Source: Dinochytrium kinnereticum | Lineage: Eukaryota; Chytridiomycota; Chytridiomycetes; Chytridiales; Chytridiaceae | Reading direction: 5' to 3' | Length of the DNA stretch: 64,000 bases | Assembly: GCA_027604005.1 (NCBI GenBank) | Contig: JADGJT010000079.1 | Location: 1 to 64,000, forward strand | Shown here: positions 33,152 through 44,467 of the stretch, in pieces | Layout of the letters: the number at the start of each line of letters is the position of its first letter | Position numbering within the stretch: position 1 is the first letter of the stretch | Position numbers and translations under genes: made by a program | Notes under the pieces: generated by a model | Seen by the model: the letters and a program-made list of their open reading frames with translations, nothing else | Databases searched by the model: none | What the model was told of the DNA's origin: nothing

Positions 33152-34577
33152 TTAAAGCACAATACACTTCTTCTTCTTTGCTACAACTACTGGTGCCGAA
33201 AAGACGAGTGACGCGCGGGTAGCGTGCTCGAACACATCGAATACCCCTTGTCTTGATTTCGCTGAACATTCAAGGTACCTTCAAATTAAAAAACAACTAT
33301 TAGAAAACCGCGAAATGCAAAACCAATGAAAGGATTGCACTGAAGGTGCGGAGATAATCGGCGGCAGTACCTATAAGCTCCAATCTTCCTCGCCATCGCT
33401 AGCCCCTGCTCAGGAGTGACAGGCGACCGACCCGTCGACGCCAGGTGTGCGACAGTGGCGGGATCGTTTCTCAAATCCATCTTGCAGCCCACAAGAAGAA
33501 TGGGAAGATCTTGGCAGTGATGTTGGACTTCAGGAATCCACTACGAGAAAAGAAAGCAACCAAATAAATATTTAGCATAAGGATGACGGCAAAAAGAAAA
33601 AACAAGCATGATGTGAACTAAACAGCGGCCAATAAATAAAAGACAAGACAACAAAATTATTTCCACTAAAAAGAAAAGAAAAGCAAGAAAAGCGTTCATC
33701 CCACCTTCTCCTCAACATTCCCCAAAGAATCCGGGTTCGCAATCGAAAAACAAATCAACAGCACATGCGCTCCCGGATACGACAGCGGTCTCAGCCGATC
33801 GTACTCCTCCTGTCCAGCCGTATCCCAAAGCGCAAGCTGAATCTCTCGTCCATCCAAATGCACATCAATAACGTGGTTCTCGAAAACTGTTTAAAGGTTA
33901 GCGTTTAGAAAGTCTTTTCAGTGACCAAAAATAATGGGCAATAACAAGAAAAAAATTTTGTTGGTCAACTGGATTGACCAAAAAGGCTGACCAAGCCGTT
34001 GAGCGGGTGGATGGTTTTTTGTTACCTGTTGGGACGTATTCCTCCGGGAACACGTTGGTCTTGAACACGATGAGGAGACTGGTTTTCCCACCTGATTGTG
34101 GCAAGGAGACAGTGGGGGTGGTTGGTTAGAGAAGTGGGGGTGAGGCTTATGGTGCGAATCATCACTCTCATCAGCGTTGAGAGATGTGATGTATGTTTGG
34201 TGTGAAAGTGTGATAAGAATGGTATATCCATGCTGGAGCCTCAGATTCCGTGCAAATCCATCCTCAAACATGAATAAGTGAAGTAAAAAGACAGAGCTTA
34301 AGTGTCTCTTCAGTGTCTCCACCCTTCAACGCCATCTAGCCAAACCCATAGCAATCATCCCCGACCTTCCTACTATCCAAAGGTCTACTGCGATCGCAGC
34401 CCAACCGCTCCCGATCCCAAAGATCAAAAAGGCAACCCCCTGTTACAAAGAGTCCAGACAGGTTCAAAGCATCTCCACACTCCATCAGCCGCTGCTGTCC
34501 TATGCAAACTAATCCTTACCGTCTCCATCTCCCACAACGACCAGCTTTCTTCTCAAACTCTCAGATTCGACCGTCAT
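33152..34577 (-). CDS. Rho-family small GTPase (RhoA/Rho1-like)
   Basis: Five exons: 34577-34520, 34091-34026, 33886-33705, 33540-33371 and 33278-33152, giving exactly 200 residues. All G-domain motifs are present: P-loop [12 protein letters not shown] (G16-T23), switch [11 protein letters not shown] with the effector Thr, [18 protein letters not shown], the Rho insert-side CKMDLRND (TKxD variant) and YLECSAK. The C-terminus is AKKKKCIVL, a polybasic patch with a geranylgeranylation-type CaaX box, so the protein should sit on the plasma membrane and cycle between GDP and GTP forms controlling actin, wall synthesis and polarity. The LECSAK and ATRASL segments are closest to RhoA/Rho1, but subfamily (Rho1, 2 or 4) is not settled. 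The first intron is long (428 bp) and the start [11 protein letters not shown] is the only ATG in frame nearby. Confidence 0.93.
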
Positions 34578-35794
34578 GATGATGTGTGGCGAAGTTGGTT
34601 GGGGGATGTGATGGTGGTATGTGATGAAAACAAGCGACTTGAGGCAAGGCTCAGCAAGTCACTTTCAGATACACAAAAGGACTCTTGATAACCCCTCACG
34701 ATGGATCGTAAGGCCGACGTTAGGATTGAGGTTGAGATCTTTGGCTTTCCTCCTGTTCCACCCTTTAGCCTCGGACTTTTTGCTTCTTTCCAGCAGCAAA
34801 GGTTCGACCGCTCTCTTGCGTCCTGGTTTCCGTCGTCCTTCACTCTATGGAAGGCTGCTATCAAAGTGGATACAGCAGAAAAGAGAAAAGCCGTCCGTTG
34901 TCAAGCCACCTCCTTCAATCCTCTAAAAGAGCAGCAAAGAGTCCACCCAAAGACTCCCACCAAGGCCTATCAATCACTCCAAAAAGGCAGCTGGGTTCTC
35001 TCAAGTGCAAGCTGTCGAGAGCGCCGTCGTTCCTGATGGCCGGTGCGCTGTTGGTGATGGGGTGAGGAAGCGATGGGGAAATGAGGCAGGGCTCAGGCCA
35101 GGTGTTTCGCAAAGAGAAATTGAAACGCTTTTTTTCCGCTTTTTTCTCCTGTGCCATGCCAGCCGCCCAAGGCTTATTATTGGGGTTGGCGAGCTGGGGG
35201 GGGACCTTCCCAGATGCGTCAATATTACCTCAGCCAATGCCAGCATAATGTGTAGTGATTATATATATATAATAGGGTGAATGAAAGCTGCAACAAGGCA
35301 AGTCGGATCCAGCCTGCACCCGCAAACAGTGAACAACAAAAGGTGGATAAACAGGGAGAGAAGAAAAAACAAAAGTGGAATGGTGGAATGGGAGCGCGGC
35401 CCCGGTTGGCGAGGAAAAAAAAGGTTTCCTTGTATGATCCAAAGAAACCAAACAATAAGAAATCGTAAAATCTATGCAAAACATAAAGACAATAATGTAT
35501 AAAGAGAGGGCGTGAGGTAGAGAAAGAAAAAGGTTCGGAAGCAGTCATTTCTGCCAGCGATGAACAAGTAGGGAGGCGATCCTCCTACGGGAGTGGGTGG
35601 CTACGAAAAAAGCCACGGGGGTTTGTGGGGGAAAGGGGTCAACAGGAATCGACGTTGGGACAGTAAATAATAATTAATAGTCCCAGAATCATCGCAGTAA
35701 AAGGGTGGGGATCAAAAAATTAAAATAAAGAAAAGGGGCACCATCTATTCCCATCCCTACAACAAAAGGATATCTAAAAAAAGGGAAACCTCCC
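34578..35794. other. Intergenic between Rho gene and LPMO-like gene
   Basis: Upstream DNA of the Rho gene, then 3' flank of the LPMO-like gene. A TA-dinucleotide run lies near 35262-35273. Several short open frames on both strands show no recognisable motif. No gene supported. Confidence 0.5.
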
Positions 35795-36983
35795 TCAAGC
35801 TGTCCCCACAGGTTTCTTGACCAAAGCCATAGCAGCCTTAGCCAAGGCAACCACAAGCGGCTCACCCTTCACCTCTGCCTGCTTCGGCACCTCGTCGTGG
35901 AACACAGGCAGCCTCTCATACACCTTGGCAGAAAAGGGGTGAACCTTCCCGTCGGCCCTCTTGAAGTCAGTGGGCCCTTCACCAGCCCCAAGGATAGATC
36001 CATCGATGAGCTCGTCAATGACCTTGTCGGAGACAGCGTTACCGTTGGCGAAGGTGAGGTTTGCGGCGTTGCGACGGTTGCCGTTGATGGAGAGGTTGAT
36101 GTCCACACAGTTTTCGTACTTTTAAAAGGGAAGGTGATGATAAGTTTGTCAGATTTTGGCCTTCAAGTTGTCTTTCCGTTTTGACAGGTCCGACCGCCCA
36201 ACCCATCAACGTGTCCCAACGATGGCAGTGGCCAGCATCGATGGAGATGATGGGGGACGTGGCAGCAGCGATCACACCAACTAGAAGGTGCAGAGACAAA
36301 GAAAAAGAGAAGGAAAGGACACTCACAAACTCCGGTGAACTCAAATGCGTCGCCCTCCAAAACCACCTCATTACACAGCGGTTGCATCGAACCTGATCCA
36401 TCCTCTGCACCTGGAATGTCCATTGAAACGAGCACATATCATTCAGGTGCTCCGTTCCAGGGGTCACGTATCCCCTGCACTGTGACGAAGCCTCCGGGTA
36501 GCTGCCCGTATTGAAGTAAGGCGTTACAGCGTTTCCACGTGGGACAGCGCATCCTTGCGGGCCAGGAGCGTATCCCACCAGAACACGGTCGTAAGGAGAA
36601 TCGGCGTCAAAGATCTCGATACCGCAATCACTGAAGAAACATGCATGTTAGTTTTGAGCCTTAATTGGGGAGATGGACAGAGAGGAAGAAGTCTCTTACC
36701 CAATGTGTTGGGCTCCGATGGAGTAGGAGACGGTGACGGAGTGGTAACCTCCGTTGGATGGCATGTTGACGTAGGTTGCTTGTCCCCTCCCTGTTCCACG
36801 GCAGAGCTGACCGTTGGGGTTGCGAAGGTCGTTGATGCTCGCGGAGACCTTGTAGTAATCTCTCACGGAACCCATTCCAGATGCACCAAATCCGTTAGGA
36901 GATACCAGCATCCCGTGAGCGTTTGCTCCCGCTGCGAGGAGAAGGGCGGCGAGGGTGAGGGTAATGGGTGATGTTGAGTGCAT
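35795..36983 (-). CDS. Secreted LPMO-like copper protein (chitin-binding type-4 style)
   Basis: Three exons: 36983-36700, 36630-36327 and 36118-35795, giving 303 residues. A signal peptide (about residues 1-22, ending AAGANA) is followed directly by His23 in HGMLVSP, so signal cleavage would expose an N-terminal His as required for the copper histidine brace of lytic polysaccharide monooxygenases. A second brace His is probably H93 (GAQHIGDCG). The block RCNRCVMRWFWRA..SPEFYENCVDI matches the conserved CxxCxLxWxW..Y.NCADI end of chitin-binding type-4/LPMO_10-like domains, and several Cys are placed for disulfides. A C-terminal tail of about 90 residues follows. Oxidative attack on chitin or cellulose outside the cell is inferred. 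The exact AA family is not clear to me. Confidence 0.75.
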
Positions 36984-38548
36984 GGTATTTGCGGGTTGCT
37001 GTTGGGAAGGATATGAAAAAGCCGGTCTTCCTTTCGGTCTCCTGCCTCTTTATATTTCCAACTTTTGATAATAATATGGAATGCCGTCAAAGCGGGACCA
37101 TGCGATGTTAAGTTTTTTCTTTTTTATTTCTTTTTTTTTCTTTTTCGACACCAATACTTTCACGATCTCCAACAGTCGTAGAATCGCAAGGGAGTAGTAG
37201 AGCAGCAAGCTGCTGTGCGGAGGTTGAACAAGATCCACAACCATAAAAAAAAGAACCAAACCAAAAGAAGACTTGGGGAGAGCCACCAGCCACCAACAAC
37301 ATTTAATAGCAACAGCAATGTTCGTTTTGGTTGCATCACGTCGCTTTTGACGCGTCTTTACCCGCCTTGAAGGTTTTGACGGGCTTCGTTCGTTCTTTGG
37401 AAATCTCCGCGGGCGGGCAGGTGGGCAGCAGTTTTTTTGCTTGCACCAAGGGCTGGACAATCGTCGGACTTGTCAAAAGCTGAGAAACAATTCCGTCCCC
37501 CAAAAGCATTTGATGGAAGCGAAGCGTCGCTGCTGAGCGCCAACAATAAGAATGAATGGTTGGTTGGGTGGGATGGATTATCTGGGCTCATCGCTTTGAC
37601 CAGAAAAAGATGATGGGGTGGTGGATGGTGGACTGATGGTAATATGCTCATCTGTTTTTTGGTTTTTTCTGGATGTGATTGGGTTCATTGCTGTTGATGG
37701 TGGCTGGGTTCTTCTTGACTTGTGTGTGATTGCCGGTTGCATGTGGTGGCTTAAGTGGGCTCATAAAGCTCCTTACGGTCTGCAAACCATCTTGCTCTTT
37801 TCCCAATTGATATCGGCGGGCCTTCACCTTTCAGTCATCCAGCTAAACACACATCCACAGAGATGTAATCCATCTCACCGCATTCCTGCGAGTGCCAGAC
37901 CACCTTCAACCCTTAAACTCACTGTTTGGCCAGTAGACTGACTTGATATGCTCAGCAATTCGTTGCGTCTGCATGAGTACTGGGTTCAATCCCGTTCTCC
38001 ACGTAAGATGTCATCTGGCAGCATTGTCGTGAACGCTTCAAACGCTGTAACCCACTTCCAACGGAGTCAGACTTCACCACCTATGAATTCTTTGAATTGA
38101 TTCATCATGAAGAACGCACACCACGCTGATAATGGATGAACCACTTCCAATCAAGCTCTTTATTTTCCCCCTTATCCCATTATGAACAAGCGATACACAC
38201 AACCAGATGCGCAATTCAGGCAACATTTACTTCCCCGACACCCTAAAGAAAAAAGAAAAAAGAAAAAAAAACAAAAACAAAAACAAAAAAAACCAGACGA
38301 AAAAAGAAAAAACGAAATAAAACGAAATAAAAAAAAAGGGAGAGAAAAAAAAGGGTAAAAAGTGGGGTTGACAGTGTAAAATTAAAGAAAAGAGGAGGTG
38401 AAAGCACCCTCTCAATATTATATCATCAAAAAATCCCAAAATACGTCAATAAAACGAAAAGTAAACAGCAGCTCTTCAACTGAAAGAGCCACCCAAAAAA
38501 GACGGAAAACAACCCACGTAAAGATCAAGCAGCCAAACCATCCTCCAT
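36984..38548. other. Intergenic between LPMO-like gene and ADO-like gene
   Basis: Promoter of the LPMO-like gene, then about 1 kb of mixed DNA and A-rich 3' flank of the ADO-like gene (38240-38400). A tRNA-T-arm-like word near 37981 did not develop into a tRNA. No gene seen. Confidence 0.5.
37048..37055 (-). promoter_or_regulatory. Possible TATA box upstream of the LPMO-like gene
   Basis: On the minus strand the sequence reads ATATAAAG, 65 bp before the LPMO-like start codon, in a GC-richer context than surrounding DNA. Position and sequence fit a TATA element; nothing else confirms it. Confidence 0.4.
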
Positions 38549-40238
38549 CTACCGAGCGCCTCCCTCCATCCCCGCTCCACCTTCCCCAATCCCCTTACCG
38601 CCCCCGACAGCACCACCCCCTACCCCATTCCCTCCCACCCCCTCAACTTTCCTCAAAAACGCAACCACACTCGCCACAAACCCCAAAATCTCCTTCTCAC
38701 TCGCCCCCGCGCTCCGCTCCATCTCCGCAGGCACAACCCGATGTCCCGTGTACATCCGTTCGCTGCATCCATGATCCGCAGCCTCGTCTTCGTCCAGCCA
38801 GGTAAGGCGGGTACCTGGTTCGGTTGTGGGGGGGGGAGGTAGGAGATCGGCGGGGGTCGTGGGGTGGGGGGCGGGCGGGGTTGAGACGGAGATGGATGAG
38901 ATGGCTTTGGCGGCTTCCGAGCCTGGGGAGCGAGTGCGGGGGGGGCCGCTTTCGCCGTTTGTTAGGCTGCGGCGGACGGGGGAGCCTGTGTTGTTTGTTT
39001 TTGGTTTTGGTTTTTTGAATTAAAAGAAAGACGCGGTTAAGATATAAGACGGAAAGCGTGTAGGGAGGGAAAAGAAAAATAGGAAAAAGGGTAGAAAACA
39101 ACTTCGGATTCAAGGGAGAAATGGAGAAAAAGACGATACGGGAAGGCAAGCGGGTACGAAACTCACAATCACTCTTTACGGAAGAAGTTAAAGGCGACGC
39201 AGGTGGCGACGCAACAGTCACCAAAGCCCCTCTCGCCGCCTCCACTCCCTTCCCCACCTCGCCGCCAACTAAACTCCCCTTTTTTTTCCGTCTCTTTCTC
39301 GCAGCCCTCGAAGAAGGTCTCACACCCTCTGCGTTGAGAGCCCCCTCCCCAATACGCGGCGAGCTCGACGAACTACGCGAATCCACTGAACCCGAACCCG
39401 TCGAACTCCCCTCCCAACCGCGCTGAGGCAACTCGACCTCCCTAAAGTAAGTGCACGGACGATCGTCATCATTGTAAGGAGGTCCAATGATATCCAGCAT
39501 AACGACATGGTCGGAGGTTGCGGTAAAGGAGTGTAGGTTTGGACCTGACTTGGGGTTGATGACAAGGAGGGAGTCCGGACCACCTCCAGTGATAATGCGG
39601 TCGATTTCAATGCGGGCGTAGTGGCCTCGCGCGTTGGTGCTCGGGTTCCTTAGCGAGGTTGAGGAGGGAAGGAGGTCGAATGTTTTGAAATGTAGATCGC
39701 CGCTGACGATTTTGCTTTAGATAAGTTGTGAGTGGTTAGATGGGCCACTTTTTCTGAGATGGGGAATGGGGTGGGGGGTGTTGAATGGGTGTTTTTGGGC
39801 TGAAGCCTTTTCTGGCTTATTGGGCACACCATAACCTTAAAAATCTCCAAGGCTCGATTAAAGTAACGTCGTTCACCATCCAGCCGATCAACACTCATCA
39901 ATGAACATCCTCCTTTTCTATCCTCCAGGCAAACACACCTCACACCAGCAAAGGTCCAAAGCAAATTACACTCCCTACCTATAGACAGTCATAGAAGGAT
40001 GATCATGAACAGGCATCATCACTCCCTTCTTCAAAACAAAGATGCAAATAGTCAGACTCGCTGAGCTGTAGATGTTATAGTACTCGATAGGATCCGACGA
40101 CGGTATTTGAACGTTGAGCTGTTGAACGGTAACGCGATTGATGAGGTGAACAAGCATATCGGTGGCCTCAGGTGGCAGGTTGGATTTGGGATCAACAAGG
40201 CGATTCGCCAGTAACGCAATGCTGTGTAGTATGGCCAT
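38549..40238 (-). CDS. ADO/PCO-type thiol dioxygenase
   Basis: Three exons: 40238-39979, 39714-39167 and 38985-38549, giving 414 residues. The protein belongs to the PCO_ADO family (2-aminoethanethiol dioxygenase, plant cysteine oxidases), iron enzymes that add O2 to cysteamine or N-terminal cysteine and act in oxygen sensing through the Arg/Cys N-degron pathway. Evidence: a cupin core with CIFVLKKGVMMPVHDHPSMTVYSKIVSGDLH, giving ligand His78 and His80; third ligand His148 in LHSFTA; and the family block VMLDIIGPPYNDDDRPCTYFRE. The C-terminal family strand LTWLDEDEA..RMYTGHRVVP is separated from that block by about 150 Ser/Arg/Lys-rich residues including RKRRKKKG. A Gly-rich tail ends the protein. 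The human enzyme is about 270 residues, so this one carries an insert and tail. Substrate (free thiol or protein) cannot be decided here. Confidence 0.88.
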
Positions 40239-42324
40239 CGCTTCCTAAGTGAAGAGGGGTTGCTTCTCCCGAGGGGGGGTGGAAGGTGGTTCTGATGGCT
40301 GTGTCTCCTTTCCGTAGCAACAAGCCGATCCTTTCTCGATCCTCGATCCAAAAGTCGACACAGCGTATGCGGAGACCGACTGGAGTGCCAAAAGGTGGTT
40401 GCTTCACGCCTCTCTTAGACGGACTGGAGAGAAGATCTGGCTCTCCGTCCAGGCAAAGCAGGCGGTCGTGTCCTGTGAAAGCGGAAGGCGGGACGCTCGT
40501 CCCATCCAAAAGCGCAGATCCTGACAAACTCCTTCCTGTAGTGAACGGGTCCTGTTTTCCAGCAAGAGCCCCTCTCGGATCCCGAGATTGCGATGTCTTT
40601 TCTGCGTGTGCCGGATACTGGAGATACTGAGGAATGGGAGAAAGGAAAAAAAAAAGGAAATGGGAGTCAGTGGGAGAAGTTGGGTATGGAGGATCATTTC
40701 AACTGCGAGGGTCTCGCCTGCCCTTTTCTCCCAAGTCTGCAGTTTTCAGGACTGCATAGGACGAAGGAGTTGGAACGAGCATCGATGGTGCCTCCAGCGC
40801 ATTGTTCACCCCACGCACCAAACAACACACTATCATTGACTGCACATCATCGGTCCCTCGCCGCAGCGAGTGCTCAAGCATGGACGAACGTACCTTGCCT
40901 GTCGTTGGGCAGCGGCGTTGGCTGGCGGGCGAGTTGGTTGCGGGGTGCCGATGGAGACGATGGCTGGACGGTGAGGGAGCGACGGCGAGGCCTCAGCAGC
41001 TGTGAGTCATTGATTTCAACCGGTGAAATGTTCCAATCTGAAAATTCACGCCCGCCAATCAGCCAATGCACTGCATTGGGCGCAATCCCAATGGTTTCTG
41101 CAGCTACTGCCGCGCTTGTTCTTGGATGAGCTGCCGATTCAGCCGGACCACCGCTTCCGTCTGCGATAAAGTACCGGCCACCAGCACTGGTGCACGATGC
41201 TTGAACCGTGAGCAGAATGCGTGGACAGCGCCAAGATTGTTTGGTCGTTTGGGCTGGCTATCGTTGCTGTTCGTGCTCTCAGCACGGTTGAAGGAGACTT
41301 CATATGGAGACGGAGACCCACGTAGTTTGTGATGCGCAAACGAGAGCAGTGTTTTGTTCGAAGGGTGAAAATCCCCTCAAACTTCCTCTGGGATGCCTGA
41401 GCGAAAGTGAGTGAGTGTCAAGACGGAAAAGAAGAAAAGAGTGAACGACCACTGCGAGGGGTTGAAAGAGAAAGTGTCTATCCCGCGAGACTGTTGGCTT
41501 AAGAACGAGGGAAAAGAGATTGGTGTCCCGCGTGGGTGCGCTCGGCGGTCTTCTCATCGCCGAGCTTGTTGTCAGTCTCGACATAAGCCACATTGTCGCT
41601 ACGCTCATTGCCGTCAACCATTAGCTTGTTCACTTCTCCTCATCAGCGAGTTTAACAGTGAATTCCGTTGCCCAGCTGGTTTAGACGATACGACCTGTTC
41701 TGGGCCTTTCTTAGCCTTCTGTCACGGTCAACAAGGATGCCTCGCTAACCGCAGCTGTGATTCCTCGGAAACAGCCTTCATCAGCAGCACCGGTGATTTT
41801 GACCTTCTTCGCTGAGGTAAAGACATACGGTTGCTATTTACATCACTTGATCGTTAGAACTGGAATTAAATGCAGTAATGTAATATCAAAGACGAAAGAT
41901 GCCATGGCAAGTAATATGCAACAAGAGACCGAGTCCCTTGTTGCAGGGTATCAAGCACTGTTTATTAGCAGCAGGAAAAGTGCATATTTATTATGGCCAT
42001 GCCCAATTAATACTAAAAGCATTTCACTATTATTATTCATGGAAAAGGGAATTTTTCGTCACTATGAAAATGGGGACCTCCCCTCCAAACAGGGGAAAAA
42101 ACGGCACCAAAGACGCAAACCAGACGCGAATGGCGAATTCTGATTGGTCGCATGGAATGGTCTGTGTGTGACGCTAAGGGCCCTTTTTTCTTCTCTTTCC
42201 AGTGCGCAACTGTCACGTTAACCAACCCAACCCCTTTACCACAGCCAGCACCCACCCATCACACCTCAACCGATAGCCTCCTGCTGCCCTTGACGGTACC
42301 CACACGGGATAGTCGCTGCCTGCA
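40239..42324. other. 2-kb divergent intergenic region
   Basis: Separates the ADO-like gene (minus) from the alpha/beta hydrolase (plus). Several open frames of 60-180 codons overlap on both strands between 40.2 and 41.8 kb, but none shows a motif, consistent composition or splice pattern that I can support. A small undetected gene is possible. Confidence 0.45.
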
Positions 42325-44467
42325 ATGATCCCTGCAACATCACCCCCACCGGCACATGCATCCGTCCCCGCAACCCCCACTTCCTCGAGGCAATCCTCCT
42401 CCACGCTGCTGGGGAAAAAGATGATGGCTCTCTTCAACTCTCCAAGCTCACGCATCATGCTTGACCTCCCCATCCTCCCTCGCATCGCTCCATCCCCATA
42501 CTCCCCATTCTCATCTGCAGCGTCCCTGGGCAGGGCAAGGCATCAGCATAACACCATCATCACAAGGCACGCTCAGAAGACTAGGAGGATCGCTGTGGCA
42601 ATGGCCGGTGACCTCTCTGGTGCTCCGGTCTTCTTTCATGTTGGAATGGGTGGAGGAAGGTTTGTCGCTTGGTTGCTTCATGATCTGGGGGTGGAGTATG
42701 GTATTTGCTTTATTGTGCCAGATCGGCCTGGAATGGTAATTCCATTGACTTTTTTTTTTTTGTTCTTTTGTTTTGATCATCCTTTTGATCATCTCTTTTT
42801 TTGTTGCTGGGTTGTTTCTGTATTCTTTCGTTGTTGTTGACTCTCTTAACGCCATTTTTCTGCTTTCATGTCCGTTCTAAAAACTAAAACCCCCTCAACC
42901 ATCACAACAGGGCCTCTCGGACCCCTGGGACCTCGAAAGCTTTCCCGACCCATCTCTTCACGATGTCGCCCACCAAATGGAAACGTCAACAACTTGCTGG
43001 CGCGGCGGCTTCCTCGACTTTGCTGGCATCGTCCTCCAAATCGCCGACGCTCTGAAGATTGATCGATTCGGTCAAATGGGCATGTCCTGCGGCTGTCTGT
43101 ACGCTCTAGCCGTTGCCCATCGATTCCCTGAACGACTTCTCCCTTGCTCCATTCAGTTGTTTTCTCCTTGGATTCCACCCAGCTTGCCTGGTTGCAATGT
43201 TTATGTTAGGGCAGCTTGCGTGGTGCCCACGTCGGTTTTTGTTGGGGTCGTCTCGTCGGCGTTGAGGATTTCTGGGGACCCGTCAAAGACCGAAATGGTG
43301 GATACTGTTTTGGGGACGGTGAGGTGGATTACGGACATGCTTACATCTCCTTTTATGTGGAACCGAAAGAATCATCAGGGTGGCGACGGGTCTATGGGAG
43401 ATGGGCTTTGCAGCGATGACACAGATGAGGAAGAAGGTAGCGGTATGGTCTCGCCCATGACCCCCGATTATTCCACTGAGGTTCAAACTATCCTACGAAC
43501 AAGCTCCCTCTCCTCCCTCAACACTGCTCGAAACCCCACCCTTTTCAATCGCACCATTCATCAGTGCATCACTAAGCTCGAAGCCATCTCTTACACCATG
43601 ATGAATCACCCCGGTATCTCGCCACAGGAAGCGGAGAAACTTGTCGTCGATTTTTACACCCCCGCACCTCCTACCACCCCTTCTTCACCTCGGTTACGGC
43701 GAGCCCCTTCTTCATTGTCGTTACAAAGATCCACCTCCCCATTGCTAAGAAAACGTGCGTCCTCCCCCTCGCTATCACGATCAAAATCCACAGAATCCCT
43801 TGCGAAATCCCGTTCACTCCCCGCTTCGCCCAGACTACGAAACCGAGTCGTGCCAACCACATCCTCTCCCCTCGTCACCGAAAGCACCAATCGAACAAGG
43901 TCTGAGAGTCTCACGACGTTTCTTGTGCCTGGCACCACACCTCAACCTGAGTTGATAACGAGGTCGGAGAGTCCAACGGCTTCGATTGATTCTGCGCCTA
44001 TCGTCCCTGATATCACTCTCACTGAGGTTCGACCGAGGTCGGATAGCCTTGCGACCTCCGCTACCGACACTACTCCCCTTATTGACTCCAAATCTAAACG
44101 TCCATTGCTGGCCTTACCCCCGAAATGGCTTCACGCCAACGTTACTGAAGAGCTCGACATGATCCTCCCCAGACCGTACCTCGGTGTGGCGGCGGTAGAT
44201 GATTTTCTGCATTGCATTGAGCGAACAGGTTCCATTGGTTTTGATGTGACGACGATCATGCATCCTATTGTTGTTCGACATGGAACTGCGGACTCTATGG
44301 TCGGGGTTCATGGGGTTCGGGGGCTGGGAGAGAAATGTGGATGGGACGTTGTGGAGTATGACGGGGCTGGACATATGCTTTTTGGAAGGACTAGGGTTGT
44401 TAAAGAGGCTTTGGAGAATATTGTTGCGGGATTAAGGGAGGAGATGATTGCCTCGCTGCTTTTTTAG
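42325..44467 (+). CDS. Alpha/beta hydrolase with large disordered insert
   Basis: Exons 42325-42735 and 42911-44467 give 655 residues. The hydrolase fold is shown by the strand/oxyanion region APVFFHVGMGGGRF, the DRPGMGLSDP turn after strand 4, the nucleophile elbow GQMGMSCGCLYALA (Ser196), and the C-terminal HGTADSMV (Asp598) and GAGHMLFG (His625). A complete Ser-Asp-His triad is therefore present. About residues 270-560 lie between core and C-terminal strands and contain a disordered Ser/Pro/Arg-rich insert with repeated RSxSL motifs (RSKSTESL, KSRSLPAS, TRSESL, TRSESPT, PRSDSL). The N-terminal 80 residues are Pro/Ser-rich with basic stretches that could be a transit peptide or simply disordered. 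The substrate cannot be inferred; lipase, esterase and epoxide hydrolase-like activities are all possible. Confidence 0.85.

Noticed and set aside
34302..34688. Plus-strand frame across the first intron of the Rho gene
   Set aside because: Antisense to the well-supported first exon and intron of the Rho gene; composition is not gene-like.
37938..37992. Possible tRNA (GGGTTCAATCCC word)
   Set aside because: The T-arm-like word has only a short stem and no matching acceptor stem or D-arm upstream.
40286..41815. Overlapping frames of 60-180 codons between the ADO-like gene and the hydrolase
   Set aside because: No recognisable motifs, no consistent strand preference and no convincing splice pattern.
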